Notes: generated by a model not told the origin, from the letters alone. Counted from the stretch's first letter, positions 35,600 to 46,943 are shown. The stretch: 64,000 bases of DNA from Shinisaurus crocodilurus (GCA_021292165.1 CM037877.1:32314197-32378196); one strand, 5' to 3'. Program-made: numbers and translations.

Positions 35600-36410
35600 T
35601 CAAACAGGCCCACAGCTGGCCCGGCAGCGCGCGCGCCCACTCACCCGAGCCGCGCCGCCGACTGCTGGCTGCTGCCGCGCTTGTCCTTGCGTTGAGACGC
35701 CAGGCAGCGGCTCCCTCGCGGTGGCGGGCCCGCCCCGCCCCTACCAGAATAGGCCCAGTACAACCTTCACTCTGCCCGGTTCGAATGAAGGAATCGCTCT
35801 CGCAAATAAAAGGATGCGCCTTCCCCGCCCCCCAACTCCAAACTCGATCAAGTCACCGGATCGCCTTTCGCCTCCGCTGGGGGTGAAAATCCAGTGCCTC
35901 GCCGCCCTTTTAACACCTCTGCTCAGAGAGTGGCGGAGGCGACCGAGCAATTCTCCCGCCCGAGGCAGCATCAACAAGACCAGACAGGGCTCCCCAGCTA
36001 TATGTGCCTCGACCCCTTCATTTCCTCTCCCAGCAACAGTGAAAATAATCCGGCCGCATATGCCAGCGCCCCCACCCCCCATCCAAAACGGGAAAAGAAC
36101 AAAGAACTAGCAGCAGCCGACTCTTCCTGCAGCCCCTCAGTTAGATCTTCCTTCCCTCGCTGAGATTTGAACACCCCACTAGAGGCAAGGAGCCCGGGAG
36201 TCTCTGGCTGTGCCTCCGGGGTGGAGACAAAATCCGGTCTGGATTCACTCAGCATCTGCGCCTACCCACGCATTGGAAGTGAAGGGAAGCGATGGCACGA
36301 ACGCGCTCTGCTGCTGCTGCGAGTGCAGTCCCTCCCTCGCCTTTCTCTTGCCAGCCGCGGACCCGACCGCGAGGAACAGCGGTCGGGTCCGCTGCAGCAG
36401 CAGAAGGTTT
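35600..36410. other. CpG-rich block inside the hAT element
   Basis: Base composition changes abruptly to GC- and CpG-rich (for example gcagcgcgcgcgcccac, gccgcgccgccgactg, gcggtggcgggcccgcccc), then falls off in a T-rich tract near 36408. It resembles a vertebrate CpG-island promoter, but no recognisable exon or protein was seen. The open frames here are explained by GC bias. Confidence 0.7.
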
Positions 36411-36754
36411 TTTTCTTTTCTTTTTTCAGAGCGGAGCAGCATTTTAAAAATTATTTTTATTTTATTTTTTGAAGAGAAGGCTGCAAGAGCGAGCAAGCAC
36501 CGTCTTTTCTCCCCACCCCCCACTGAGGAGCCCGCCAGGCAAGGACTCGCGTTCACGGGTGGTGGGGTGTGGGGGGTGCTTTGGCGGTGGGGGGTGCTTT
36601 GGCACAAGCAACCCTTAGAACTTCTAGCCCAGGCTTAGGCAACCTGGTGCCCTCCAGATGTTTGGACTACAACTCCCAAATCCCTTTCCACTAACCATGC
36701 TGACTGGGGCTGATGGGAGCTGTGGTCTAAAACATCAGGAGGGCACCATATTGC

Positions 36755-37335
36755 CTACCCCTGGCTTAGAGGACACACGCTCCGTATTGCACCTTCTCCA
36801 AGTCCAATTCCCCTCCCTGCGTATCTTTTCAGGATCGAGGTATGCCTATGCACACCAGTTGCCTACTCATGTTCTAGCCTATAAGTGAGATGTCTGTTTG
36901 TGGAGATTAAATTGGGCGGTGGGGGATAGAATAAGAACAGTCATGCTGGGTCAGACCAAGGGTCTATCTAGTCCAGCATTCTGTTCGCACGGTGGCCAAC
37001 CAGCTGCCCACGGGAAAGTTAGCCCACAAGCAAGACAGGAGTGCAAAAGTACCCTCTTACCCAAATAAAGTTTCTACCGATGGTCAAGACCCCTTAGGAA
37101 TACAGAAAATTATCAAGGGTTAGACCAATCCTCCATCTCCCCCAATTCCCATGATCCCTGACCATTGGCCATGCTGGCTGGGGCTGGTGGGAGTTGTAGT
37201 CCAAAACATTTGGAGGGCACCATAAACATCTGGAGGGCACCTCTGGCTTAGGAGATATACACCCTGTGTTGTACATTCTCCAAGCCCAATTCTCCTCCCT
37301 GGGTATCTTTTCAGGATCAAGGTATGCCAGTTACT
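36755..37335. repeat. Partial tandem duplication inside hAT copy 1
   Basis: The segment at about 36761-36848 (ctggcttagaggacacacgc... to ...caggatcgaggtatgcc) recurs at about 37245-37328 with substitutions. Each is preceded by part of a palindromic MITE, which implies a duplicated unit of about 480 bp. Confidence 0.75.
36932..37090 (-). mobile_element. CR1 LINE 3' end, antisense, inside hAT copy 1
   Basis: The words aagaacagtcatgctggg, tcagaccaagggtc and ctagtccagcattctgttc match the inverse of the CR1 tail at 55990-56065. Confidence 0.7.
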
Positions 37336-38260
37336 GAGGAACATGGGTGGGAGGGTGCCGTGGGGCAGCTTGGAGGTGGCGTGATCTAAGCTGTGGTGGC
37401 TTGTGCGACTCAACTAGGATTTCGCTGACCCGAAGTGGGCCCGCGTGGCCTCCGGGCCTCTTTCTGCTCATCCCAGAGGTTAGAGGCGGGGTCGTTTCTT
37501 ATGTTTTCTGTGCAAGATGTGGGAGTTGTGGGTCATTTTTGAATTTCTTGGAGCAAGATGTGGTGGTTGTGGGCCGTGTTTTTTAAAAACAGAATCTGAG
37601 CAAGACGTGGTGTGGTGTTTGTGGGGCAGTAGCATTTCCTCTGAGTAAAATATTTGCAGGGTGCTTGGGGACTTTAATCATACGCCTTTCCCAAGCCCAC
37701 TGCTGTATCCTGCTCAGGAGACAGGCTGGGGCCCATCGAGGTTGGTGCTGGTTGCTGCAGCACCTTTTCTTCCTTATTTTTTTTAAAAAATATTTTATAC
37801 TCTGCGAGCACCTGTATGGGCAGGTGCACGGTTATAGATGCTCATCTTTTTATTTTTTAAAGACTTATTTCAAACTAATTATTTACTAAATTTATTTTAG
37901 AGTATTGTTATCCCGCTCCTCAGTCAAATAGACTCCTGGCGGGGCTTACATATGATCAGTAAAGGAAGACAGTCCCTGCCTGCAGGCTTACAGTCTAAAA
38001 AGACACAGCACACAAGGAAAAAGGAATAGGGAGGGATGAGGGATGAAAAATAACAATGCAATCCTGTGCATCTTTAGCCAGAAGTAGTAAGTCCTTCAAG
38101 TCTCAGCATCTGCCAGCTGGCCATGCTGGCTGAGGTATTCTGGGAGTTGTAGGCCTTATTTCTGTCTAAACCTGCATAGGACCTTTTTCTCCTTGGGGGC
38201 TAATGAGCATGAACATGTTTTTTTCAGGTGCAATTTTGACTAGGGAAAAGACTTGGATTA

Positions 38261-38263
<3 letters not shown>

Positions 38264-38306
<43 letters not shown>

Positions 38307-38314
38307 TCTCTCTT

Positions 38315-38348
<34 letters not shown>
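38264..38348. repeat. Compound (TG)n(TC)n(AC)n microsatellite
   Basis: A TG tract, a TC tract and an AC tract lie in series. The TG and AC arms are complementary, so the tract can fold back. Confidence 0.97.
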
Positions 38349-38390
38349 TTCCCCCATCAAATTTATGGAGGAGAAGGATATCAATGGCTA

Positions 38391-38462
38391 CTAGTCCTGA
38401 TGGCTCTATGCTATCCAGTATCGGAGGCAGTATGCCTATGTACACCAGTTGCTGGTGTGAAG
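38391..38462 (+). mobile_element. Short CR1 3'-region fragment inside hAT copy 1
   Basis: Ctactagtcctgatggctctat, then ggaggcagtatgcctatgta and caccagttgctgg match the CR1 3' region at about 55905-55940. Confidence 0.6.
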
Positions 38463-38692
38463 GCTAAATGCAGGTTGCTTGTTGCTAGTTGAAAGCGATA
38501 TTTGGAGTTTGTGAATGACCTTAACTTTGTTGACTGTGTAACTTCTTTGCTGACTGTTCTTCTTTGCTGACTAAAATATTTAATTTGTTTTAATATAAAA
38601 TTGCGTCTTCATTTTATTTATTTCCATAAAAAGGCCCACCAAAATCCTCAGCACCAGGCCCATAATGCTCTTAATCCGGCCCTGAGGATGCA

Positions 38693-40536
38693 GAATATGG
38701 AATTGTTCTCTTTATCCATATTGCAACCAAGATAATGGAGGTGTCTGGGTTCTTGTCCAGTAGAACCATTTTCCCCCCTTCGCAAACAGTTTTGCTTACC
38801 TGAGAAGCCTGAAGAAGTCCAGGGTCCACGGGGCCCTGCATCACATTTTTTCTCTTTTTGTTTTTTGGTCCCAACTCACCAACTAGAATGAGCTCTGGCA
38901 CCCAGTAAGTTTTTGTTGTGTAGTAGTCACAGTAGTCCGAAAGAAATTACAGTGTACATCTGTTGCTGAATTATTTATTTATTATTAACTTGTATATACT
39001 GCCTTATTTTCTGAAAAGCCATCAAGGCTTGAGTGTTGGTTGCAAATGACAAAATTGGGTTACTTGTGCATTCTAAACTATCAGGGCTTTAGATAATAAC
39101 TCTATAACAAACCTGGAAGTGTATTCTCATAGGATATTGGAAAGTTTAGGCATGCTTTCACTTCACTACAATTAGTGATTTATGGAGGAACATAGGTCAG
39201 GAATGAATTATGCTGGGAATCACAACAGGTCTGTTGTGCCCTAGAAAAAGTGGCTCAAAAAGGGTGAACAAACAACAGATGAACCATTTCATAATAATTT
39301 TTGTACTATCCTTTTGTTTTGAGTTAAACAAGAAATGTGTACTTCATACATATTCATTGTTATGTTATCTATGGCATGTTCTTCCCTATTCCCTTGATCT
39401 GATTAATGAGCAGTTACTTGAGAGTAAGCCTCATTGTTCACAGTGAGACTTTCTTCTGACTAATCATGAATAGGATCAGGCTGCAAAGCTCTGAAGATGT
39501 CCCTCTTAATTTTTTAAAAATCTATATTTAAATGTATACGCTGCTTTTCTGATTAACAAAAGGTGATCAAAGTGGCTTACAACTAAACAATAAAAACATC
39601 ATAAAACAATAATTAACAGTCATCAGTAAATCCTAATAAAAAAAACTGCTGCAAAAATTTAAAACAGCAGAAATCAGGGAGGGAAATAAAAATAATTTGT
39701 GCACAGTATATTTTAATATTTCATCTAATGATTGTTGTAGTTGACCTTTTCCTTCTTCTTGGTTAGATATATAGGGGGGAAATGGTACTATCCAGCATCA
39801 CATATGTTTTCTATTAGCTTGTTCTTTATTGAGCTAACAGTATCGTGTAGTTAGTAATATCAGTCAGGCTGCTTGCAGAACTTTTGACCTAAGGATCTAT
39901 ACAGGATTATATTATATTTTATTTATTTCCTTCAAACAGTTGTCCCCTCATTTTGTGCTGTCTTCAAAACAGCTTACAATATTAAAACAAAGCAGTAAAA
40001 TCCAGTTACAATAAAAACAAATATACAGCAGGAAGCAACAAAAGCACTAAATAAGATTGTGGTTTTATTTACCAAATCAGAAATAGCTGCTTAAAAGGGA
40101 ATGCAAAAATCTCCTTTCCAGAGGGTAGAAATAAAGTTTTTTTCCCATCTAAATCTTATACCTTCTGTGAAAAGTATTAATCCTACAGGCATTAAGTAAA
40201 AGCCACATTCAGTTCAACATGTTGTGATGTGAGAAAGTGTTGGATTTCTCAATGGGGAAAAACCCTGGTTTACCATTCTTAAACCTGTCATTAGTGTGAA
40301 AGGGGAAGAGGAGGAGTATCATTTTCAAAGAGTGGAACATTCTTCCCAATACAAGAGTTTCACCTACTAATAGTTGCTATGTTGATCCATTCCAGGCTTT
40401 CCTGCCACTTAAAGCCAAACAAGATAGTTAAGACTCCCACCCATGTTGATAAGTCTCCATATCATTGGGAACTTGATTAATTGAAGTTAATACAAACATT
40501 AATTGAAGTAAAGATAGGTGAAGGAAGGAAAGAAGG

Positions 40537-40567
<31 letters not shown>

Positions 40568-42449
40568 AGACATTTTGGAACAAACTAGGCTTAAGTATTC
40601 AAATTGATTGTAAAGGCTATGCTCTTATAGAGTTAATACTTTCTGTCAACAATGTGTGTTTTCAGTTTTTACTGCACCATCCATGCTAACACATAACTGT
40701 TGGGAAAGTACAATGTGATTAACAGAATGTTGAGAAACCTAGTTGATGAAAGGATGTCACTATTTCTGAGACTCCTCTGGGAGACGTGATGTCTTGTCAC
40801 TCTCACTGTCTCTTTGGGGTGGCTTTTAATATGTACAGATGTTGACTACATTTGAATAATTGCCATCATGCACTGCACTGTACATTTTGTAACAGACAGG
40901 CAAATAGGAGGTCCTGGGGATCTAGCATTCAGTCTGTGTTTCACCTTTCTTGCTGAACTATGGTGGCTTTCCAACTGCATTGTTTTTCTTTCCTCTACGT
41001 TATATTAAAAGTAATAGCTTTGCAGGTAGCTGGAGATTTTTGTAGGGTTAAGTGAGAACTTCTGAACAATCAAGGCAAAACAATGAATCATTAAAACATT
41101 TGGTTAGATCTTTAGTGGTTTAGCTTAGGATAAAGATATAAAAGCATCCAAGTTAAAAAGCAAAGTTCTTCCTTTCCTTAACCAGGCAAGTATAGACAGA
41201 CAGGCAATATTTGTTGAATCATGGCTTTCATGGCCAAACACCCAAACTTTTAGTCAGTGAAATCTATTTCCTGTTCAAGACATTCTTTAATCTACTATGA
41301 AGTCAGATCCCAGTCATCAGAAATTATTCAAAGTTTTCCAGTAATGGAGATTCAATGCAGGAAGAACCATTAAAAGTTTTTTTAAAAAATTGGGGAGCAT
41401 AATTAGCAGTCTTCAGGGATATCAAGGTAGGTATCTTCAAGGGAAGCCAGATTAAAACCATGTTACATTCATACCTCAAAATGTCATGGTCACAGTCCAA
41501 CAGTTAAATGCACATAAGCAGTGCAGGTTACATGCACAGGACAATCAAGAATTGGTTGTGGCTCTTTCTCATCTTTATATGCATATGCACTGTCAAACCT
41601 GGTCCTGAGACAGTAGATCTGTGGAGGAGCTCTTTGTCCTGTTCAAGGAGTGAAAGGTGATTCAGGCATTGGGCATACTTGGAGCCGATCAAAGCAGGCT
41701 TCAGTAGTCTATGTCTTGATCCCGCACAAAGAAGCAACCTTACTGGCATATGTTGTGAATGGGTCATGGACAGACACAAGTGCCAGGAAGGATCAGAGCA
41801 CAGGTGTCTTACCCCAAGCGGGTACAGTCACAAGCACGGTCAGCTGTCAAGATGAAGGTCAAAGTCCCAGAATCCATTGCAAATTACTGGCATTCTGAGA
41901 CAAGCAATCAATGTGGCTTAGCAATTTCAATAATTCATTGTTTTATTAAAGGGATAGCTAGTAATTTATACCTTGAGTTTAATGTGACTGCCTTTTGTCT
42001 TCTCGTATGATCATACATGCCAATAACAAATGTGTTTCATTCTGAAAAGGTATGTGGCTGCTTATTGGGCAAAAAAAGGGGGGAAGCATATGATATAGAA
42101 GTTTAATAAAATGGTAACGTGATAAACATGTTTTGGTAGAACGTTGAAACCTTCCTCAAGATCACAAGAATTCAAATCTATTGAGTATTTCTAGTGAGGC
42201 AATAGCTTTCCTAATGCTTATAGGCATTAGCCACCAAACTTTTCCATTGCTAGCCGTGTTTTATTTTCCAAGCCCACTTATTTGTACTGAATCATGTTAT
42301 TTAACATGTGGAGTCAACATTTCACTATTTGAAATAAGTATAGTAACAATGTGCAAATTGTTGACTGCCGCTTATTATAATATTCATCCAAAAACAAATC
42401 CTGCATAGGCCTATTCCAGGGGAAAACAGAATCAGCCTGGCCAACCAAT
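38693..42449. other. Distal part of the CWC27 last intron
   Basis: It contains two decayed LINE-tail-like stretches (about 39505-39690 and 39905-40060, each an A/T run followed by aacaataaaa.. or attaaaacaaag words). A (GGCA)n microsatellite lies at 40538-40567. The rest is unremarkable intron with no additional exon recognised. Confidence 0.45.
40538..40567. repeat. (GGCA)n microsatellite
   Basis: Tetranucleotide run following a GGAA-rich stretch, read directly. Confidence 0.93.
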
Positions 42450-42475
42450 ATGTTTGCTTATCTTTTTCTTAACAG

Positions 42476-42638
42476 GATGTCACATGTGCTCCATTTTGAG
42501 GATAAAACCAGAAAGGTAAAAGATGCAAGTGTGCAAGATGAAGACACTTTTGAAATTTACGATCCTCGGAACCCCGTTAATAAGAGACGACGGGAGGAAA
42601 GCAAAAAGATTCTGAGAGAAAAAAAGGCAAGGAGATGA
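42476..42638 (+). CDS. CWC27: CWC27 last coding exon with stop
   Basis: The acceptor is ...cttaacag. The first base G completes the Trp codon begun at 9373. The exon then reads MSHVLHFEDKTRKVKDAS, a TFEIYDPRNPVNKRRREESK tract and a basic end LREKKARR, followed by TGA at 42636-42638. This is the C-terminus of CWC27: the conserved EIYDPRNP block and a Lys/Arg-rich tail, likely nuclear and RNP-facing. The ATG inside this exon (42477) is not a start, because the upstream phase and homology continue through it. The three exons give about 124 residues, against about 472 in the human protein as I recall it. Confidence 0.95.
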
Positions 42639-42888
42639 AATGAATGTAAAGCTAGCCAGAGCCAACTTGGAAAATGACTGCACAAATGTTCTGGCTCTGT
42701 AGTGGCTGGCGTCCCAAAATATATCACTTACAAGGTGTGAAAAGGAATCTGGTGTCTAATTTGGAAACAGTGCTATCTCCTTTGTTTTGTGAATTCTGAT
42801 GTAAAATAAGCATGTGTTCTCAGCAAAGCCCTTTGAAACCATTTTTAGCAGTTATTGTTAATAAACAGTTCATTTCCCACTCTCGGTT
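42639..42888 (+). other. CWC27: CWC27 3' UTR (approximate end)
   Basis: About 250 bp lie between the stop and the expected cleavage site after the AATAAA at 42860. The end point is inferred. Confidence 0.7.
42860..42865 (+). promoter_or_regulatory. CWC27: Polyadenylation signal AATAAA of CWC27
   Basis: A canonical hexamer 222 bp after the stop codon, followed by a T/GT-rich stretch (about 42885-42910) that fits a downstream element. Confidence 0.8.
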
Positions 42889-43855
42889 TCTTTTTATGTA
42901 TTTGCATTGTTAAAGTTGAGGGTCCAGTATTTACAGTCTTTTCAGGAGACTAAAAAGTATATTTTCAGAATATAGAACAAAAGGGTTTGCCAGTACTAGA
43001 AAGTGATAGTGTTGTTATCATCACTCCCTCTAATAGCAAATTCGAATGCCGAGTGCCAATAAAAATGGAGCCGAAAGGGGGCCAGTGAGAAATGAGAAGG
43101 AGGTATCAAAATACCCAGGGAAACAACTAGGTTTGCAGAAACACACAAAAAAAAAAAACTTTCAAGAAACAAATAAACCCTAGTGGGGGGGGGGACACCT
43201 AAAAAACCACCCCAGCCCAATGAAGATTGAACTGGGCCTAACATTGGCTAACATTCTTTAGCCATAGAATGTTGAGTATCAGATGGAAGGGAGTGGAATG
43301 GTCTGAACTTGCAATATTCTGGAGGAGGGCATAGTTGGCTGGAACCCTAAAGAGGAGCACTCCTACTAGGAGGTGAGGATAGACTGCAACATTTTGTTGC
43401 AGGTTCTGCTTGTCACTATTTTATTAGTAATGCCTAACATATCACTTTTAATATGGAGAATGCTTTACAATTTTGATCTTTATCTCTGCTCGTAAACTTT
43501 TGGAATCTGCCATTTAGCCTGTGTTCTTTCTTAATCACACTTAGAAGTAAGTTAAATTGATTATGATGATAGGATGACGATGTTCTAGAATGTTGTCTAC
43601 ATGTATTTCTCTTGTGCCTTCCCCTTCTGAACTGCTTTGCCAGTGTGTGCAGATTATGCTTGGAGAGGCCTCCACCCCCGCCCCCCATTCTGCAGTGCGG
43701 AATGTAGGATGTACTTGCAAATAAATATTTTTTAACTGAGGCGTTGTTCCCATTTTCAAGGAAATGCAATTTTCAAGGCAAGGAACGGAGATTGAGATAT
43801 GATGACTTGAAAATGGCTACTCAGTAAATCCGTTGCCGAATGAAGGTTCAACTGT
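42889..43855. other. Start of intergenic region, nothing recognised
   Basis: It contains A- and G-runs near 43147 and 43183. In mammals the next gene in this direction is ADAMTS6 on the opposite strand, but no ADAMTS-type exon was recognised here or further on. Confidence 0.45.
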
Positions 43856-44204
43856 AGGGATGGACAGATCAGTCTATTTCTGGTCCATTTCAGTTTTGCA
43901 TCTGTTCATTCATAAGTCCAATCCATCCCATTTTCACATTAGTCTGCACATTTTTAATAGTCACATTCTTTTTAATGTCTTTTTTCACAAAACATCAATT
44001 TTTGTGTGCATCTTACCATGAAATACACATTTTTATATGTGTTTTGGTGCATATTTTGGAGCCAAGAACTGTATCACAAAAATCAGGAGTGTGCAAAAAT
44101 CAAAGGCTAACTGCATTCTGATCAGCCTGTCTGGGAAGTGTGAATAAAGTCAATTTGCTTAAAAATGCAGGCCAAATGAAATTCTTAAGCATTGCATCCC
44201 TAAA
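43856..44204. mobile_element. Possible TAGGGATG-ended MITE
   Basis: The left edge TAGGGATGGACAGA and right edge GCATCCCTA form short inverted ends around an A/T-rich interior with no ORF. The duplication was not resolved. Confidence 0.4.
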
Positions 44205-44335
44205 TCCAAAGTTGGCACTGTTATTTCTTTTCTCTATGACATTATTATGGCTCTTCAGTTGAACTTGAAAAGCTGTAAACCATTTGCTGGATACTGATTT
44301 TTGTTAAGCACATAAATTTGAGTGCTGTGATTCAT

Positions 44336-44480
44336 TTAAAAATATCAAGAGTCTTGTGGCACCTTAAAGAAAGACTAAAAAATTTATTATTGCATAAGCT
44401 TTCATGCACTCCACTTCATCCAATGCATGAAATGCTATTTTCAGTTGCAGGTATATATACACATGGCTGGGTGGGGAACT
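44336..44480 (-). repeat. Dispersed amniote repeat (ttgtggcaccttaaag type)
   Basis: Gagtcttgtggcaccttaaag, attattgcataagctttc and acttcatccaatgcatgaa is a layout I recognise as a common reptile dispersed repeat. The family name is not certain. Confidence 0.5.
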
Positions 44481-44531
44481 GTAAGCAGTGAGGTCAGAGG
44501 GAAATGAAAGGCAAAAAGTAAAGACAGCAAC

Positions 44532-45208
44532 CAGGGCCGGATTAAGAGCATTATGGGCCTGGTGCTGAGGATTTTGGTGGGCCTTTTTATGGAAATAAAT
44601 AAAATGAAGACGCAATTTTATATTAAAACAAATTAAATATTTTAATTACCATTAAAGTGCCAAAACTCAAAAACTCCTGCAGCTCATCAGTAAGGGTCTT
44701 CCCAATTTCCCCCAAATTTATTTATTAAAAAAGAAAAAGCAGCCACAACAAAAAGCCAGGAAGCTTTGCTTGACCAAGAATAATTGTGTTGTTCTTGTTG
44801 CTTTGTTTCGTTTTTGTTTTGTTTTTTGTTAAACTAGCATTTGAACAATTGAGCTGCGAATCAGAAAGATCTTTTGCACGAGGCTGGAGAGAGAGGTCCC
44901 TTCTAAATCTGAATATTACAGACCCTAGCAAGCCCCCATGTGCTTCAAAGAAATGTAGTAACAGTGATTGAAATGCAAAAACCTACCATGCTAATTTGAG
45001 AACAACAGTTCTTGCTAGGTCTTGCCTCAAGCCTGTAATGCAGATGTGCTTAGAACACCTTTCTAATCTTGAAAAAATCATTAATTATGCTGAATGATAA
45101 CGATCAGAGCTAACTCAAATCGTGCCGCTTGTCCCTATATTGTGGGCCTATTGTCTGCTTTGGGCCTGGAGCGGCCGCTCCAATCACCCCTATGTTAATC
45201 CGGCCCTG
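44532..45208 (-). mobile_element. hAT-type element, family copy 2 (677 bp, inverted)
   Basis: The termini CAGGGCCGGATTAA and TTAATCCGGCCCTG are flanked by an exact 8-bp duplication ACAGCAAC (44524-44531 and 45209-45216). The left approximately 110 bp are the reverse complement of the right end of 35547-38684, and the right end matches that element's left end. The interior is A/T-rich, unlike copies 1 and 3. A possible remnant frame on the minus strand (about 44931-44725) was not recognisable as transposase. Confidence 0.93.
45168..45181. promoter_or_regulatory. Subterminal 14-bp palindrome of hAT copy 2
   Basis: GGAGCGGCCGCTCC is palindromic and 27 bp from the element end. Its centre differs from the TGCA centre of copies 1 and 3, yet symmetry is kept. 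Confidence 0.6.
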
Positions 45209-45216
45209 ACAGCAAC

Positions 45217-45715
45217 AGTTCAATTAGAGCTTGAATTTAATCACGCAAATCGCTAAAAAGCAAATATACTAAAAACAGCCTTACTATCTTTCCAGAGAGC
45301 TAGAAACCCTCCTAAATAATAACTTCACAAAGCTTCTGAGATTTGTGAGAGACTCAGCTGGATGGGCCTCGCAAAGAATAGGAATCAAAAACAGAGAAAC
45401 CCCTAGATTTCACTTCTAATGTTTGTGCCTCCACAGATTGGGGCAGTCAAAACGGCTTCATCAGTAGATCTTACAACAGAAGAGGGGATATACAAAACAA
45501 AGTGCTCATTCAAGTGCTAGGCTGTTGAAAGCTTATATTGATTGGTATGGGTTTAACAATCCAATGATCCCCTCTACTGAAAGTTGGCTTTACTAAATTT
45601 AGTATTATTTAGTAAGGACAACGTTGAAAAGGCTTCAAGGATTCCAACTGCACATTTCTTTAATGCATAGCAGTGATAAACTTTTCCTCCAAACAAAAAA
45701 ATGCTTGCAATCACA

Positions 45716-45753
<38 letters not shown>

Positions 45754-46640
45754 AATTTCATTTTATGTCCCACCTTGTTTCTGGGAACTCAAGGTGATGT
45801 ACGTAGAGTTCCTAGGCAATCTCCCACTTATCAGGCTCAGATCTGCTAACTGCAACAAGGTTGTTGCATCAGATGCCTTCACGATAGTTCTCAGTTGGTA
45901 GTTGACATTCATGCAAAACACAAATTTGTATAAATCTTGTAAGTAATGCATAATTCTAATTTCATGACCGTGGGCATGATCCATCAGAACGTTCCAATGA
46001 AATTAATTAGAGTTGTGCAAGAGCTTGGTAGAGCTCTTGTGCAGTTCCGGTTCATTTTAATTGGGGTTTGTGCAGTAATTTCCCAGTGGAATGTGCCCAA
46101 TATAAATTACACATGCATAAATCCAGTACCAAATGATGCTTCTTTATTAAGATGCATCAACCAAGGTCATTTTTATACGCTGAAGTGCAACTTTGCTGAT
46201 GTTGTTTTTAGAATGGGTTCAATAAGGTATAGTATCCTTATCGATCTATGATAGCTAAGTTTCTTGATAGGGTCTGACGTGTGATGTACATAAAACCGTC
46301 TCATCATGTTAATATGGTCCAAGTGGTGTGGGTTAGTTTAGTGCCGAAAATTGTTTAAATGTGCTATGTAATCTCTCTAAGATAACAAGAAAGAAAAACG
46401 GAGGTGTGAAGAGAGTCCTTGTAAGAGGTTGTCACTGTCCCCAATTTACGTGTGAGGGTACAAAGGAGTTAACAGGAGGTGTGTTCTTGAGTTGTCATTC
46501 ACAAGGAGACTAAGTTCTTGTGATTCTAATTTGCTGTTGGGTTGCTGTTATAACATACTCTCTTAGAAACAGCTTCCCACAATCTCACATTGACGCACCT
46601 TTACTTTCTGCCTTATAAGTAGAAATGGCACAGTTTTATT
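45217..46640. other. Intergenic sequence with a microsatellite and a LINE-tail fragment
   Basis: A (CTA)n run at 45716-45752 is followed by ttttatgtcccaccttgtttc, then aactcaaggtgatgtac, which looks like an inverted LINE or SINE tail. Nothing else was recognised. Confidence 0.45.
45716..45752. repeat. (CTA)n microsatellite
   Basis: Trinucleotide run, read directly. The poly-Tyr frame across it is an artefact. Confidence 0.96.
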
Positions 46641-46648
46641 TTATGGAG

Positions 46649-46783
46649 CAGTGTTCTCCAACCTTGGGTGCCCAGATGTTTTTGGCCTACAACTCCCAGC
46701 ATGCCCCAGCCAGCTATGCTGGCTGGGGCATGCTGGGAGTTGTAGGCCAAAAACATCTGGGCACCCAAGGTTGGAGAACACTG
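46649..46783. mobile_element. Near-perfect hairpin MITE (CAGTGTTCTCCAACC ends)
   Basis: 135 bp, an essentially perfect inverted repeat centred near 46716 (CAGTGTTCTCCAACCTTGGG against its complement). Flanks TTATGGAG (46641-46648) and TTATAGAG (46784-46791) match at 7 of 8 bases. Same family as 24098-24217. Confidence 0.9.
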
Positions 46784-46883
46784 TTATAGAGACATTGGCT
46801 GGGTTTGCCACGATGGTTTCAGTAAACCCTAGAACAAGCCATTGCTTCGAAGAGTGGCTTCTAAGCAATGGTTAAGAAACACT

Positions 46884-46943
46884 GACTGGGTTCGCACAAC
46901 ACACTAAGCCTCCGTGGCTTAGCATGTTGTGTGAAGCCAGTCA
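46884..46943. repeat. 60-bp hairpin (gactgggttcgcacaac type)
   Basis: The arm gactgggttcgcacaacaca pairs with tgttgtgtgaagccagtc around tccgt. It is a miniature of the 8943-9195 foldback style. Confidence 0.75.

Larger units (their letters stand above)
35547..38684 (+). mobile_element. 3.1-kb hAT-type element with CpG-rich cargo, family copy 1
   Basis: The termini CAGGGCCGGATTAA and TTAATCCGGCCCTG are exact inverted repeats. They are flanked by an exact 8-bp duplication AGGATGCA (35539-35546 and 38685-38692). The first approximately 70 bp and the last approximately 100 bp match the copies at 44532 and 60159 (which are inverted), while the interior is unique. The interior holds a CpG-rich block (35600-36400), palindromic MITE pieces (36640-36765, 37150-37225), a partial tandem duplication, a CR1 tail and a TG/TC/AC microsatellite. 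No hAT transposase motif was found in any frame. Confidence 0.93.
9375..42475 (+). other. CWC27: CWC27 last intron, about 33.1 kb
   Basis: The donor is gtaagg at 9375 and the acceptor ...ctttttcttaacag at 42475. Phase 2 joining restores a Trp codon. Most recognisable content is repeats, listed separately. No convincing additional CWC27 exon or nested host gene was found. Confidence 0.85.

Noticed and set aside
35572..36640. Multiple overlapping frames of 80-142 residues on both strands
   Set aside because: GC-rich sequence has few stops. The frames overlap on both strands, lack domains, and lie in a transposon cargo block.
42450..42638. Independent small gene starting at an ATG near 42450
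   Set aside because: The first residues are translated intron. The real exon starts at 42476 after ...ttaacag and joins CWC27 in phase.
44725..44931. hAT transposase remnant in copy 2
   Set aside because: The 68-residue frame shows no hAT dimerisation block or catalytic residues that I can identify; left as unrecognised.
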